Of a stretch of 64,000 bases of DNA, positions 1 through 11,529 are shown one piece after another. Positions within the stretch are counted from its first letter, which is position 1. Every line of letters starts with the position of its first letter. Where the stretch lies: NCBI GenBank assembly GCA_015178975.1, contig WHVD01000079.1, positions 62,001-126,000 on the forward strand, given 5' to 3'. Position numbers and translations under genes: made by a program. This DNA is from Hysterangium stoloniferum. Its lineage: Eukaryota > Basidiomycota > Agaricomycetes > Hysterangiales > Hysterangiaceae. The notes under the pieces were generated by a model. That model was not told the origin of the DNA, made no database searches, and saw nothing but the letters and a program-made list of their open reading frames with translations.

Positions 1-2456
1 GACCTCCTCAATATCTTCATCATTGTGTACTTAGACGACATTCTCATATTTTCCGAAGACCCTACACTTCATGATGAACATGTTTGTGAAATTCTCCGAA
101 GACTCTGAAAACATGGTCTTTTTGCGAATGGTAAAAAATGTTCTTTTGATGTTGACACAGTTGAATATTTAGGTTTCATGATGGAACCTGACGGTCTCCG
201 CATGGACGACTCTAAAATTCAAGTCATTCAAGATTGGCCAGAACCCCGAAAGGTTAAGGATATTCAGTCCTTTTTAGGCTTTGCCAATTTTTATCGTCAT
301 TTCATTCACAACTACTCAAAAATTACCGTTCCGCTCACTCGTCTTACTCGTAAGGACGTCCCATGGGAATTTCTCCAAGGAATGCCGAATGGCATTCCGA
401 GAATTGAAAAGTGCATTTACATCTGCTCCTATTTTGTTGCACTGGAAGCCCGACATTCAACTCATTGTGGAAACTGATGCCTCGGATTATGCACTCGCTG
501 TGATATTGTCCATTATGGACACCAATGGTGAAGTACACCCAGTAGCCTTTTTGTCTCGCACATTTTTGGCACCTGAACTCAATTATGATGTTCACGATAA
601 AGAACTACTTGAAATCTTTGAAGCTTTCAAAACATGGCGACATTATTTGGAAGGATCGGCTCACCCGATAGATGTTATTACTGACCACAAAAATTTAGTT
701 TACTTTTCAACCACAAAACTGCTCACCCATCGGCAAGCCCGATGGTCCGAATTTCTCTCCACTTTCAATATGGTAATCCGTTTCCGTCCCAGCCACCTTG
801 GTGGGAAACCCAACACTATGACTAGACGATGGGACGTCTATCCTAAAGAGGGGAGTAGCGACTATGCCACAGTTAATCTGCATAATTTCAAGCCTATGTT
901 TTCATCGGAACAACTGTCTGCATCTATCCGAACCACTTACCTCATTCATCCAGTCTTGCGAAGTGTTATTCTTATGGATACCAAGAAATTACATCAAGAT
1001 ATATTATCAGCAATTCCATCAGACCCAGTCACCAAAGCACACCTCGATAACCCATCCGACACCGATCAACCCCGATGGTCACTAGACTCACAAGTTTTCA
1101 TTAGACTTGACAACCGCATCTATGTACTGGATTCTGATACCCTTTGGCTGCGAATCCTACAACATAAGCACGATCACCTGATCTCAGGACATTTCAGCCT
1201 CAATAAGACTCTTTCACTCATTAGAAGAGAATATACATGGCCCGGCATCTGAGATTTTGTTAACCACTATTGTAAATCTTGTACTACGTGTTTACGCTCT
1301 AAATCACAGTGATGCAAACCATATGGCTTACTCAAACAATTACTGATACCGGAAAAACCCTGGAACTCAATTTCTATGGATTTCATCGAGCACCTACTGG
1401 CATCCGAAGGTCATACAGCAATCCTAGTTGTTGTGGATCAGCTCACAAAGCAAAGTATTTTCATTCCAACATATGACACAATAACATCTGTACAGTTAGC
1501 CGAATTATTCGTCACCCACATATTTTCCAAGCACGGTGTTCCATCGCATGTCACATCTGATCGCCGATCCGAGTTTGTCTCCCACGTTTTAGGTCACTCA
1601 GAAAAGCACTAGACATGAAGTTACATTTCACATCAGGCTATCACCCGGAAGGTGACAGCCAAACCAAACGCATGAATCAAACTTTGGAACAGTACATTCG
1701 TGTCTATTGTAACTATCAACAAGATGATTGGAAGTCACTACTACTGCTAGCCGAATTTGCATATAACAACACACCAAATGCCACTACTGGTATTTTGCCT
1801 TTCTTCGCAAACAAAGGCTACAACCCCAATATCGCAATCCACCTGGAACGTGATCTCACATCCACCTGTGCTCAAGACTTTGTTACAAACCTTGACGAGC
1901 TACATCAAGAACTTCATAAAACTATCACAATGGCCCAAGAACAATACCAATGGTCCGCAGATAAGAATTGACTTCCACCCCCTGATCTCAAGATCAGAGA
2001 CCGAGTATTCATTAAAGCCGAGTTTTTCTGAAGACTAGACCCTCTAAAAAGCTCTCTGAAAAATATTTAGGCCCTTTTGAAGTTATAGCACAAGCCGGCA
2101 CACTTTCATGGACGCTTCAGCTTCCCAACAACATGCGTGCAGTGCACCCAGTATTTCATGTATCTATGTTAGAACCATGTGTTACTAACGAAATACCGGA
2201 TCACATACAACCACCACTGCCACCTGTGATCATTGATGGAGAACCCAAATTTGAGATATCAGAGATCCTAGACTCAAAAATTGACAATCACCAATGCTCA
2301 TGCAAATTACTTTATTTGGTTAAATGGGCTGGCTATGAAGGTACAGATGAAGAAACTTCATGGATTCTAGCTACAGAACTTGGCAGTGCCTCGGAAATTG
2401 TTTTAGGGTTTCATCAAGCCTATCTGAATAAACCCGGTCCTCAAAATTCCTTATAA
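1..2456 (+). pseudogene. E1 pol region: RT end, RNase H, integrase, chromodomain
   Basis: The window opens at the catalytic Y-L-D-D box of reverse transcriptase (about 30-45), followed by RT thumb and connection sequence. RNase H begins with the V-E-T-D-A-S-D-Y-A motif near 466 and runs to about 760. The integrase zinc-binding start (about 1150-1250) is followed by the catalytic core (about 1376-1960), with recognisable D-F-I-E-H and S-D-R-x-S-E-F segments. The C-terminal chromodomain (about 2310-2420) has Y-L-V-K-W-A-G-Y and E-E-T-S-W, the module that in chromoviruses directs insertion to particular chromatin. This is a relic with several breaks. Confidence 0.92.
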
Positions 2457-2546
2457 AGTCTTTCATGTGGTGCCCGACCTTTTTCCGACTATGCCTTATG
2501 AAATCATGCTTTTGTTTGTTTGTTTTAAAATCATTATATTTTCCGG

Positions 2547-3531
2547 CTATGTAAAAGTCTCTTCTACCACCTCTCCTTCTTCTCTGGCTTCTGAACCCTC
2601 CCCCTCACTGACGACCACCGATACTTCTTCGCTGACCTTTTCCGATACCCCAATCCCATTGCAACTTGACACCTCTAAGTACTGCTCAAGTTGCCCTCCA
2701 AGGGACTCTATAATGCTGGTTTGTTTCTCCAGCCCAACACCCAAAAGTCACAACTGCTCAGTCATGAGCCCTTGTTGTCGCAGTGTCTCGAATCAGAACC
2801 GAGTTGTTTCCGAGAAGTAGGTGCGAATAAGCCGGTTCTGCTCTTCCAGAGCATTGGCCTGTTGTTCTTGATAGGACCCATTGCCATCAGCATCCAGGAA
2901 TATGCATCCGAGTTTTTGGTTGGCACACTCTTGACAGGTGCGGCCTCGACCACTTGCCCGAGTATGGCAAGTCTGACCCCGTTTGGTGCACCGGTTGCAC
3001 TTGGGGTCTTCAGCCCCCATTTTAGGGGCTTGTTTTTGTTTCTATAAATCAAATTTAGAAAATTTTTAAATTAGGGATCCAAACCCACCTTGGGGCTCGA
3101 TGGCCCCAGTACATCTTCCTCATCCTCCTCATCCTCCTCATCATCATCAGACTCTGAAGGCGTCACAGCCTTGTGCTAAAAACAAAAATCAGCAAAAGGT
3201 TTGCAAAAGACTGGGAACCTACTTACCTTTCCCTCTCACTTTTTCTTTGCCACCTCCTCTCGCACCTGATCGGCCTCCCGCTGCTTCTTCTTCGCAAGCA
3301 CCGCATCCCAGTGCTTGCATGCAGCCTCTTCCACTGCCAGTTTCTTTTCCTCCACCTCGATGGCCGCCAGCTCCTCCTTCTCTTTCCGCTCCTCCTCCTC
3401 ATGTGCTTTCCTCTTCTCCTTGAGAAGTCGTCAATGCTCCTGCGCACTAGGTAGTCCACTCAGGACTGACATGGGAGCGACCGTCAACCGAACTGGGAAT
3501 GGCTTTGACCCTGAACCTATGGTATGGTCAT
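2547..3531 (-). pseudogene. E1 opposite-strand accessory gene, Zn2Cys6-like
   Basis: This gene reads against pol between the chromodomain and the 3' LTR. The start context is ACCACC-ATG at 3531. Reading leftward there is a Lys/Glu/Arg-rich coiled-coil-like block (about 3225-3510), a short acidic Ser/Glu block (about 3103-3180), and a cysteine block (about 2910-3000) spaced C-x2-C-x6-C-x10-C-x2-C-x6-C, which is the fungal Zn2Cys6 binuclear cluster spacing. A Gln/Leu-rich helical region and an acidic tail follow. The three blocks are separated by GT-AG intron-like gaps at the same places as in E2 and E3. The role is unknown; DNA binding is inferred only from the cysteine spacing. Treated as a relic. 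Confidence 0.72.
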
Positions 3532-3579
3532 GGTGGTTGAGGGAAGAGAAGTGAAAATTCAAGTGCCAGGACCCCTCGA

Positions 3580-3606
3580 ATTTTTATATGTAAATTTTTA
3601 TATGTA
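3580..3606 (-). promoter_or_regulatory. TATA-like boxes of the E1 opposite-strand gene
   Basis: On the minus strand there are two tandem CATATAAAAATT boxes 50-75 nt upstream of the ATG at 3531. A CATGTGACTC site lies just upstream (about 3610-3625), and a matching site is found in E2 and E3. This points to a promoter that does not depend on the LTR. Confidence 0.6.
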
Positions 3607-3702
3607 AATGTTTACTGAGTCACATGATGTTTTGACACACCAACCGTACCCGACAAGTTTTTATGTACAGAATCTAGATTTTTGGCCTCCTTGGGATTTC
3701 GG

Positions 3703-3718
3703 CCAAATGGGGGGATAC
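3703..3718 (+). other. Polypurine tract of E1
   Basis: The purine-rich run CCAAATGGGGGGATAC abuts the LTR start TGTTATGACC, as expected of the plus-strand primer. E3 has the same arrangement in the other orientation. Confidence 0.7.
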
Positions 3719-4461
3719 TGTTATGACCGTGTCGCAACCTGACGGTCCCCAAGGTTATTGCCACCTATCAACGATTCAAGTCATCGCTCAAGTCCTCGCA
3801 TCGGAAACCATTGGTTTCCCGATGTTGACGTATGCTTTCACGGTGATTAAACTCTGTTTACACCCCCGTCAAAATATACTCATACTATCTGGTTAAACTC
3901 TGATACGTCCCTTTCCATTATGATGATCTGTTCTACTCTATGTTTCACACATGTCTAAAAATACTTGTAAATCTCAGACTCTTTCCTTTTCTTGTAATCC
4001 CACTCTCAGTTAATGTATGGCCTCCGAACTAATCGTAACCTTCCCGTTCCTAGTCAAGCTTATTTGTCAATACTGCTTTCCACTCTTCTCCTAGTTAGTG
4101 TTTTTTAGATGCCTGATATTTGTATATGAATCTGCTGTAGTTGTAATTACTAGGCAATCAGAATATCAACTCAGAATACCCTCTTACAACTATAGAAATC
4201 TCATACTAAGTATTCCACTTTCCACCTTCACATGCACTCACCCCCTCTCGGTCCCCGACCCCTTGGCCCGACACTCAACTTATCCCTCAATTCCAATCAG
4301 TAGTTTCACCGAGAGGTATTTGTTAGGACTAGTCTTTGCCTGCCCGAAATTTAAGGACACCCGACAGATAACTGCGAGGGTGCAGCATGTAAGCTGAAGC
4401 CAAGTCCTTCCGATCGGTCCCCGTCAGTCCACTGACATTAGTCAGTTTTCAGTTCTTAACA
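3719..4461 (+). repeat. 3' LTR of E1 (LTR family A)
   Basis: 743-bp LTR running from TGTTATGACC to TTCTTAACA. It contains the putative transcription-start 11-mer AATCAGAATAT (4156-4166), a TATATGAA box about 33 nt upstream of it, and the shared leader core at about 4377-4408. Its kin are the solo LTR at 7135-7868 and both LTRs of E3. Confidence 0.9.
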
Positions 4462-5295
4462 AATAGTAGAAGAATGTATTTATGAAACAAATTAGCTTTG
4501 ACTAATTTTTATCTTGCAATGGATTTAAAAGGAATAACAACAAAGAATTCCAACTGATCACAAAGATGCATCTTAATTTCAGTTCATAATACACCTTAAC
4601 CAAGTTCATTGAAAATGTAAGTATAAGCTAGTAAATACACTGCAGAGCAGACAATCAGCCACTTCTATCACACTCATATTCCACTAGCCACCACTGCCAC
4701 TGCCAATAGCCCCATCACCCTCCACAGCCACCAACCATCATCCACAGCCACTGCAACCATCCACCCAATCTGAATCCTGCTGAGACAGGCAGTGACATGG
4801 CTTCCATGATGGTGGTAGTTCACTCAATCCCACAGAATCACTGGGCTACACATCTAAACAATTTAACAAGAATCCACAGGATTGAGATGGGGGTTAGAAT
4901 GGTGGACACCATTACAATTGCTCCATTGCCACTAGTTCATGTTACTTGGGAATCAACACAGTAAACAACTTACTAGTTCCTCAACCCATCCTGTCATCCT
5001 TGTCACCATCTCAATCAAGTTGATTAAGTTGCCCTTCCCATTCAACAACAAGGACAAACCAGTCAGAGATAAATAGTTATATCCTGGGAAAAATTGAATG
5101 TATGTATGTATGTTGTACAAGAATATGGTTAATATATATAAACATATCAAGTTAGCATAAATACTTCCTTCTACAACATTCTCAGGATGCCATGACCTTG
5201 ACAATGGCAGAACAAGTCACTAGTGGAAGTAGATGGAGCACTAAATATGGTGTTCAAATCCCATTCTGGTATTTTTCCCTCAACTAGACACCTCC
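4462..5295. other. No gene recognised
   Basis: AT-rich, CpG-poor sequence without a convincing reading frame, RNA gene or repeat I could place. It includes a short TATG microsatellite near 5099-5112. It may be old repeat sequence worn beyond recognition. Confidence 0.5.
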
Positions 5296-6316
5296 TGTTA
5301 TGACCTGGAGCCCATTGGACTCTTCTCTTTCCCAGCTAGTATCTCCAAGTGTCCTTGGTCATTTCCTGACCCAGACTCCCCACATTTGTTCTAGATACTT
5401 TGGTCCATTGTCCAACCTTCACCAGATCATCCTTGTCAACCCCTCTCTATGCCAATGTTCTGACTTGCCCAGAACCTGTGCCTTTCCCAGAAATGCACAC
5501 ACTTAGTCATTATAGTGTTAGGATCCATTTCTGGATAGTATTGGATATCCATGGATATTCTGACCTGCTTCCTTTGTTCCACATTTGGTAACTGACTGGT
5601 TGACAGATATGCATTTGTTTGTTTATTGTTCTTGCACTTATTCCCTGATCTGTCCCTATCCTTGTATCCTCATTTATCTGACTTGCTATGTATTGTATAC
5701 TTATTTTGGAAACAGTTCCAAATAGGTTTTATTATACTCCTAGATATGTAGTACAATTATTGGAACAACTATATAGTCTTCCATAGTCATGTACTTACAC
5801 TCCAGTTTTAATCTCAAATTAGTTTGTATCTCAACTTGGTGTCTTATCCCTTCTGTCTTTCTGTCCACTTGATATCTGGAACCCTCCAGACTCCAGACAT
5901 CTGGACACCCCAGAACTCTGAGTATCCATAAACACTCTAGTATATATCTGCCTTCTGAAATATGGGCACCCAAGTGACTGCATGAGGGTGCAGCATATAA
6001 GTTGAAGCCAAGTCCAACTTGTACTCTGTGTTAAGGGGCATGCAGGGCTTAGCCGAGGGTTTCTGGAGAAACCTGCAGGTATTCTGGTAGGACTTGGCTT
6101 CAGCTTATAGGCTGCACCCTCATGAGATTATATTGTCCAATTTCAAACAAGTGGACAGGAAAACTGGGGAGTCCAGGTATAGTTGATTGGTCAATGGGTG
6201 ATAGGTGATAGGTTGATGTTGAAAGTCAATGTTGAAAGACCAGTTGGAAAGTCCATGGACTCCAACAGGGTCGATAGCATTGTGAGATGAGAGGTGGAGA
6301 TAGAGTAGAATAGGTG
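5296..6316. repeat. Two Gypsy-type LTR fragments, tail to tail
   Basis: The left piece (5296 to about 6028) starts TGTTATGACC and is in plus orientation. The right piece (from about 6029, TGTTAAGGGG) is in minus orientation and resembles the E2 LTR. Each carries the shared leader core, at about 5988-6020 (+) and 6091-6124 (-), so the two cores form inverted arms about 70 nt apart. The right piece seems to resume after 8480, interrupted by the Copia-like LTR and the TA-flanked element. Confidence 0.55.
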
Positions 6317-7051
6317 TGTCAGGGCAATATATATAATATATATTTTTGCCATTTATTTTTGATTTTAGTTTATTTTAATTATATCAACATGTAGCAGTGC
6401 AGGCACGGTGTGAGAATGATTATGTAATTGTGCTGCTGCCACCGCCATCAAAAGCAGTTGCACTGTCACGACACACAGGTGCAATATGTGCACACTACGC
6501 ATTTGGAATGTGCGTGTTCTACACGGTGGCACAGCCAAGCGACAGTGCCGACATAATGATGACGGCATCACTTACATCCCGAATATGGCCACACAAGTGA
6601 TATAGTGATGTGATGTAGCATCAGCACGGCCAGATGATAGCAACCGACTCAAAGCCAATGCCACTGCCCATGCCCCGACAGACACACAGTGTGCCCATGG
6701 AGGCCACCTTGTGTGCCAGCACTGCAACTGCAGTTGGAGCCTACACAAGTGCCAGGGCACCGTGCGGACCTACACAGTGCCAGGTGGGCTTACATAAGTG
6801 CCGAAAGTGCAGCTATGCAATGTAGGGTGCATACATGCCATTTTAATATTCTTCTCAGGTTTTTCTTAAATAAAAAATATTAAATAAATAGTATAAATAG
6901 TAGGCATGTACATAGCTAGTCTTTAGTTTCAATATCTTAGGAATCCCACTAAAACAAGTGTGATCTCCCTTGTCATTGAGCTGTCCCTTCTTCCCTTCAT
7001 ATTTCTGTGTTTTGTCTTGTGTTTGGTAGCCTTGTTAGTGTTGCCCTAACA
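6317..7051 (+). repeat. Copia-like solo LTR with target duplication AGGTG
   Basis: 735-bp LTR from TGTCAGGGCA to GCCCTAACA, flanked on both sides by AGGTG (6312-6316 and 7052-7056), which proves an insertion. The 3' half matches the LTR at 31247-32004. The Copia label rests only on the purine tract beside that other copy. It inserted into the older Gypsy-type LTR debris around it. Confidence 0.82.
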
Positions 7052-7059
7052 AGGTGCTA

Positions 7060-8480
7060 GGGAGGATATCTGAAAACTATTAAGTATACCAAATTCTAAT
7101 ATACTCTAAAGGTCATTTAAACATCTGGGATGTGTGTTACGACCGTGTCGCAACCCTATCGGTCCCGAGGTTATCGCCACATCAACGTTTTCAAGTCACC
7201 ATTTCGGAAACCATCGGCCCCGAAGCTGACGTATGTTTTCGCGAAGATCAAACTCCGTTTATGCCCACGTCAAAATATGTAACTTGTATTGTCTGGTCAA
7301 ACTTTTGATATGTCCCTTTTATTATGTTGATCCATTCAATCTTATGTTTCACATATGTCTATCTATATTTGTAGTCCTTGAACTATTTCCTTTTATCATA
7401 ATCCCACTCTCGGTTATCATTGGCCTCTGAACTAATCATAAACTTCCCGTTCCTAGTCAAGCTTATTGTTAATGCCATTTTCCGCCCTTCTCCCCATTGT
7501 ATTTTCTAGACGCCTGTTACTTGTATATGAACCCGCTGTAGTTGTAGTTACTAGTTACTAGGCAATCAGAATATCGACTCAGAATACCCTCATACGTCTG
7601 TAACAGTCCCATACTAAGAACCCCCCCCCCCATCCGCCTTCGTGTGCGCTCACCCACTCCCGGCCGACCCCTTGGCCCGACACTCGACTGGTCCTTCGGT
7701 TCTGATCGGTATCTTGCTGAAAGGAGCTCTTTAGGATTAGTCTTCACCCACCCGAAATCTAAGGACACCCTACGGATATTTGTGAGGGTGCAGCACATAA
7801 GCTGAAGCCAAGTCCTTCCGATCGGTCCCTGTCGGCCACCAACATTAGTCAGTTTTCAGTTCTTAACAATGTGATTGAAACATAATTTGGTTTTTAAACC
7901 TTTTTGAAAGTTTTAAACTCTTTCGTATGTACATTATAAACTAAAGAATCTTTCCAAACATGAATAGACAATAAAATAAATTAGTAGTTTGAAACACTAA
8001 TACTTTAAAAAAAAATAGATACCTTTAGGTAGTCCATTCCATGCATATGTATATCATTAGCACCTCTAAATACATATGTATTACTTCAGCATGGATCTGT
8101 CAATCTGAACAGATTTCTACTTGATTCAACATACCCAGAATAGATAAGTGATTTCACCCAACTAAGAAAGCCACAGGACAAAGAATTTCCAATTATATAT
8201 CACATATTTTACTAGGAAATAACTACAATTTAGCTTTTAAAAAACAAATTAACAACAAAAGTAATAGGAAGTATTTACATAACTTGGAAAACCATATACA
8301 ATAGGTTCTATTAATTGACTCTGAATTGCTTAGAATGTAATATGGAGAATTGTTTCTTATGGTTGGTGGTTAACAATATAATAGTCTCAGAGGATACATC
8401 ACTATTTAAAGATGGAGTTTTGTAGAAATATAAATTTTACCAGTAAACATCTGATATTATCATGATTACGGACAACCTCC
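7060..8480. mobile_element. TA-flanked non-autonomous element, copy A
   Basis: One of three copies of a roughly 675-680-bp family (others at 13057-13729 and 61369-62048). It begins GGAGGATATC, ends GACAACCTCC, and is bounded by TA on both sides. The ends form an imperfect terminal inverted repeat of about 17 bp. No coding capacity is seen. A 734-bp solo LTR is inserted inside, so the element's own length is about 680 bp. A Tc1/mariner-like origin is possible from the TA target but unproven. Confidence 0.75.
7135..7868 (+). repeat. Gypsy solo LTR, family A, target duplication ATGTG
   Basis: 734-bp LTR from TGTTACGACC to TTCTTAACA, flanked by ATGTG at 7130-7134 and 7869-7873. It is inserted in the TA-flanked element, so it is younger than that element. 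It contains the start 11-mer AATCAGAATAT (7564-7574), a TATATGAA box upstream and the shared leader core (about 7784-7815). Confidence 0.93.
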
Positions 8481-8482
8481 TA

Positions 8483-8701
8483 GGGTTACTGGGGAAACTT
8501 GGTTGATTTTCTGACCAGATTGTATGTACAAAACATTGGCTAGACTAGGCTGTGCCCTCATGGCATCATAGTGTCGAATTTCAAACAAGTGGACAGGAAC
8601 CCAGGGAGTCTGGATGTAGTCAATAGGTCAATGTGTGAAAGTTGATGTCAAAGACCTAGTTGGAAAGCCCATGGGCTCCAGCAGGTTTTCCAGTCCTAAC
8701 A
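8483..8701 (-). repeat. Gypsy-type LTR fragments
   Basis: 8483 to about 8560 matches the promoter-side part of the E2 LTR (TTGATTTTCTGACC, GATTGTATGTACA). From about 8561 a second related piece runs to CCAGTCCTAACA. Both are in minus orientation and appear to continue the debris left of 6317. Confidence 0.5.
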
Positions 8702-9422
8702 CTTGTCAAGCAACAAGTCACTATGTATTGAACAAAGAATTTAGAATATCTGGAACTAGCAAAAGTTCTGGAGCATAGGGGCATGAGGCTGTAATACTGG
8801 AGAAACAGTTCCTAACAGTTACTGGACACTATGGTACTCAAGCCAAGTGTTATGTTTTAGCATCTACACACTTATTCTTGTCCCCTCAATACTGGTGTTC
8901 AACACATAACTTCAAGGTTCCATAATGGCCATACTATCTATAAGCATGATGGTTTACATCACTCAGGATCTTCAACAAAAAATACAAAAAGGTATATATC
9001 ACAATACCTTGAAGAGAAGGTTCCGACAATTTCAGGCATATGTTCATATATTAGTGCTATAAAATATGTTGTTGCAAGATGGAATTAAAGCTTGGGAAGA
9101 GTTTTAGAAAATACAAAAAATGTCTTGGCTAATCACTATATTCTTGTAAACTACAATTCTTCAGCAACACTGCCTCAAGCCATTTTAAATCCCACTATCT
9201 TTTCTCTATTTCCATCAGAGGAACACCTTCGGACCACAAACCCCAGTAAGCTGGATATTCAAGATTATATTTGTATATCACCTAGCTTGCCAGAGGTGAT
9301 TTGATGTATGATCCTCCTTTAATCAATAGGGGAAAGCTTGGAAGGACATCCTCCTTTCAGGTTTTATTTGTCCATGTCCATCTCCTGACCAATTCTAATT
9401 ATTAGTAGACTTGCTAAGACCT
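8702..9422. other. No gene recognised
   Basis: AT-rich and CpG-poor. The longest plus-strand frame (about 70 codons near 9092) has no recognisable features. Nothing else was seen. Confidence 0.5.
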
Positions 9423-9427
9423 ATTAT

Positions 9428-10247
9428 TGTGAGGGTACATACATGGTGGGTTTCCAGAGAAACCCACGGAATATCCGGTAGGACTTGGCTTCAGCTTATA
9501 GGCTGCACCCTCACGAGATCGTGTTGTTCAATTTCAGACAGGCAGATGGGAATCCCGGGGAGTCTGGGCATGGTTCGTGGGTCAAGGGGTCATAGGTCAG
9601 AGGTCATGGGTCAAGAGGTCAGGGAGTCGAGATAAATAAGAGAGATAGATGCACCGGAGCCCATGGGCTTTGACTAGCATGAGTGGTGTAATTCAAGTAG
9701 GAGTTTAGAGTGGAAAATGTATTAGATTACTGGGGGGAATCTAAGCTGATTTTCTGACTGGATTGTATGTACAACATCTGCCAGACTATATAGACTGTGG
9801 AATGGATGACATAAATCCAGTAATGATGAAATGAAACTAGCAAAACATAAAATGAGAATAGTAAACACCAAATTTGGTGTTAGGAACAGGATGGAATGGA
9901 GCAGTCTGAATCGTGACAAATCATAAACCATAACGGGAAACAGAGTGGGAGTGGAGTCCGAATCGTGACAGGTCATTTGACTAAAACAGGAACGGGCCTC
10001 TGTTAGAGGGATGACAGGTTTTCCGAGTGGGGTCCAGTGACTGACACGCAGGATGAGGTTGGACATAGACAGGGACGGAGTCCAGTGGGTATTCCGGTGA
10101 CTGATACACAATGTAACGAAGTTGAATGTAGACAAGTCTGACATACAGAGTTTGGCAGGAATTCTGGTAAACTGACAATTGGTGCGTATAGGGCGCAGGT
10201 GCGTATAAGTTAGTGCCCAGAGTCCGGCGGGAATTCCAGTCGTAACA
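9428..10247 (-). repeat. 3' LTR of E2 (LTR family B)
   Basis: 820-bp LTR, TGTTACGACTGG at its start on the minus strand. It contains the start 11-mer (9749-9759 as ATTTTCTGACT on plus) and the shared leader core (about 9480-9513). Confidence 0.92.
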
Positions 10248-10264
10248 GTACCCTCCCTTTATGC
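10248..10264 (-). other. Polypurine tract of E2
   Basis: On the minus strand CATAAAGGGAGGGTAC abuts the LTR start. Same placement as in E1 and E3. Confidence 0.65.
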
Positions 10265-10397
10265 TGAAGTCCCAAAGAGGCTCTAGACCTCGATAAGGTT
10301 CTTGTCAGCTACGCGCATGTGTCAAAAGTCATGTCAGTTACATGTATGTGTCAAAGAGTCATGTGATCTGGAAGGTAAGGTTCAGATGTGACAAGCC

Positions 10398-10407
10398 TAT
10401 ATAAAAA
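10398..10407 (+). promoter_or_regulatory. TATA box of the E2 opposite-strand gene
   Basis: TATATAAAAA about 65 nt before the ATG at 10472. A CATGTGATCT site lies upstream (10352-10361), comparable to CATGTGACTC in E1 and E3. Confidence 0.6.
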
Positions 10408-10471
10408 TTTGAACAAATGAAATTTCTTCTTCTTTACTTCCCCCATCTTTGCCATTATAGGACCAAAACCA

Positions 10472-11422
10472 ATGCCACGAAGGCCATTGCTGACTGCCGG
10501 GCCCTCCACAGGCAACATCTACCAGGCACCTCTCACCACTGCCCAAATTTTGGCACAGCAGGAAGAACAATGCCAACAGTGAGAGGAGGTGGAAAAAGAA
10601 GCCAGGGAGGTCAAGGAGGCCCTGGATAAGGAATACCAGGTGGCCATGGCCACAGAGAAAGTGGCAGAGGAGAAAAGGAAGAGGGATGAGGAAGAGGCTG
10701 CGCAGATTGCTGCGGAGAAAGCCCAGGTGGCTGCAGAGAGGGTCATGGTTGTCGCAGGCAAAGTAAGTCCCAAAAATTTTTAACTTGTCATTTTTCTTTT
10801 GACTGATTTGTCATTTTCAGTGCAAGGTGACAGAGATGGAGTCTGAGTCCAAGGGGGAGCCGGAGAGCCCCCACAAGGTCAGTCTCGGTCTGTGGGATCT
10901 CCATGGTAACTAACCAGGTCAACAGAAAGCAAGGAAAGCAGCACCAGTCTGCCTGCTGATGTGGAACGATCCACAGTGTTCCGGTTGCAATGAACAGAAT
11001 ACGGAGTGTAATCGGAAGTCCGTGCAGGGACTGGGGTGCTACCAGTGCACACACCTCAAGGTGAGGTGCTTCTCATCCACAAGCAACCCATGGGGTCCAG
11101 GGTGCGGGACGTTAGTGGGACAGACGGGTATTCCGGTTTGGAAGAGGTTTTGGAATGGATCGCTGAGGGCATTGAGGCCCAGAATGAGTTGCTCCGGAAG
11201 AGCAATAAGGTATATGTGGTAATGGCCAACACTCTCCACGCACTCCACTCGGAACATTTCAAGTTCCTAGTGGAGCATGCCGGTTTTGTTTATGAGGAGC
11301 TGGAGGCCAGGAGTTCTGAGGATGCTGGGTTGAATGAGGATGGGGTGCCTGCAGAGATAGCGGAGCTACCCAAGGAGATGGCTGAGGTGGGGAAAAAAGA
11401 TAGCCCCATAAAAGTAGACTGA
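10472..11422 (+). pseudogene. E2 opposite-strand accessory gene, Zn2Cys6-like
   Basis: Reads against pol in the same slot as in E1 and E3. Blocks in order: a Glu/Lys/Ala-rich coiled-coil-like region (about 10570-10760), a short acidic Ser/Pro block (about 10820-10880), then a cysteine block (about 10975-11070) with C-x2-C-x6-C-x9-C-x2-C-x6-C spacing. A helical region and an acidic C-terminus ending at 11422 follow. Gaps between blocks look like introns, starting GTAAGT and GTCAGT and ending CAG. The first continues into the same T-G-C-A-A-G-G sequence as E3. Compared with E3, the cysteines and blocks are kept while the rest has diverged strongly. The role is unknown. Treated as a relic. Confidence 0.75.
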
Positions 11423-11529
11423 AAAATAAAATAAAACTTGATAATAATTTTTTTGAACATAAAAGTAAAGCATGAAAAGCATAAGAATCAAAGTCCATGG
11501 GAAATCTGCTTAAGGACTTGAAACACATG

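Larger units (their letters stand above)
1..4461 (+). mobile_element. Ty3/Gypsy chromovirus E1, 3' part
   Basis: Relic of an LTR retrotransposon whose 5' end lies left of the window. Parts in order are the end of reverse transcriptase, RNase H, an integrase with a zinc-binding start, a chromodomain, an opposite-strand accessory gene, a polypurine tract and the 3' LTR. The same order is seen in E2, E3 and E5, and E1 is clearly close kin of E3 at the protein level. The coding part has several breaks. Age is intermediate: more worn than E3, less CpG-poor than E5. Confidence 0.93.

Noticed and set aside
3100-3554. Plus-strand Pro/Ser/Leu-rich frames over the E1 accessory gene
   Set aside because: They are the complement of the Lys/Glu/Arg-rich coding block on the minus strand, which is the strand with conserved blocks, TATA box and cysteine cluster.
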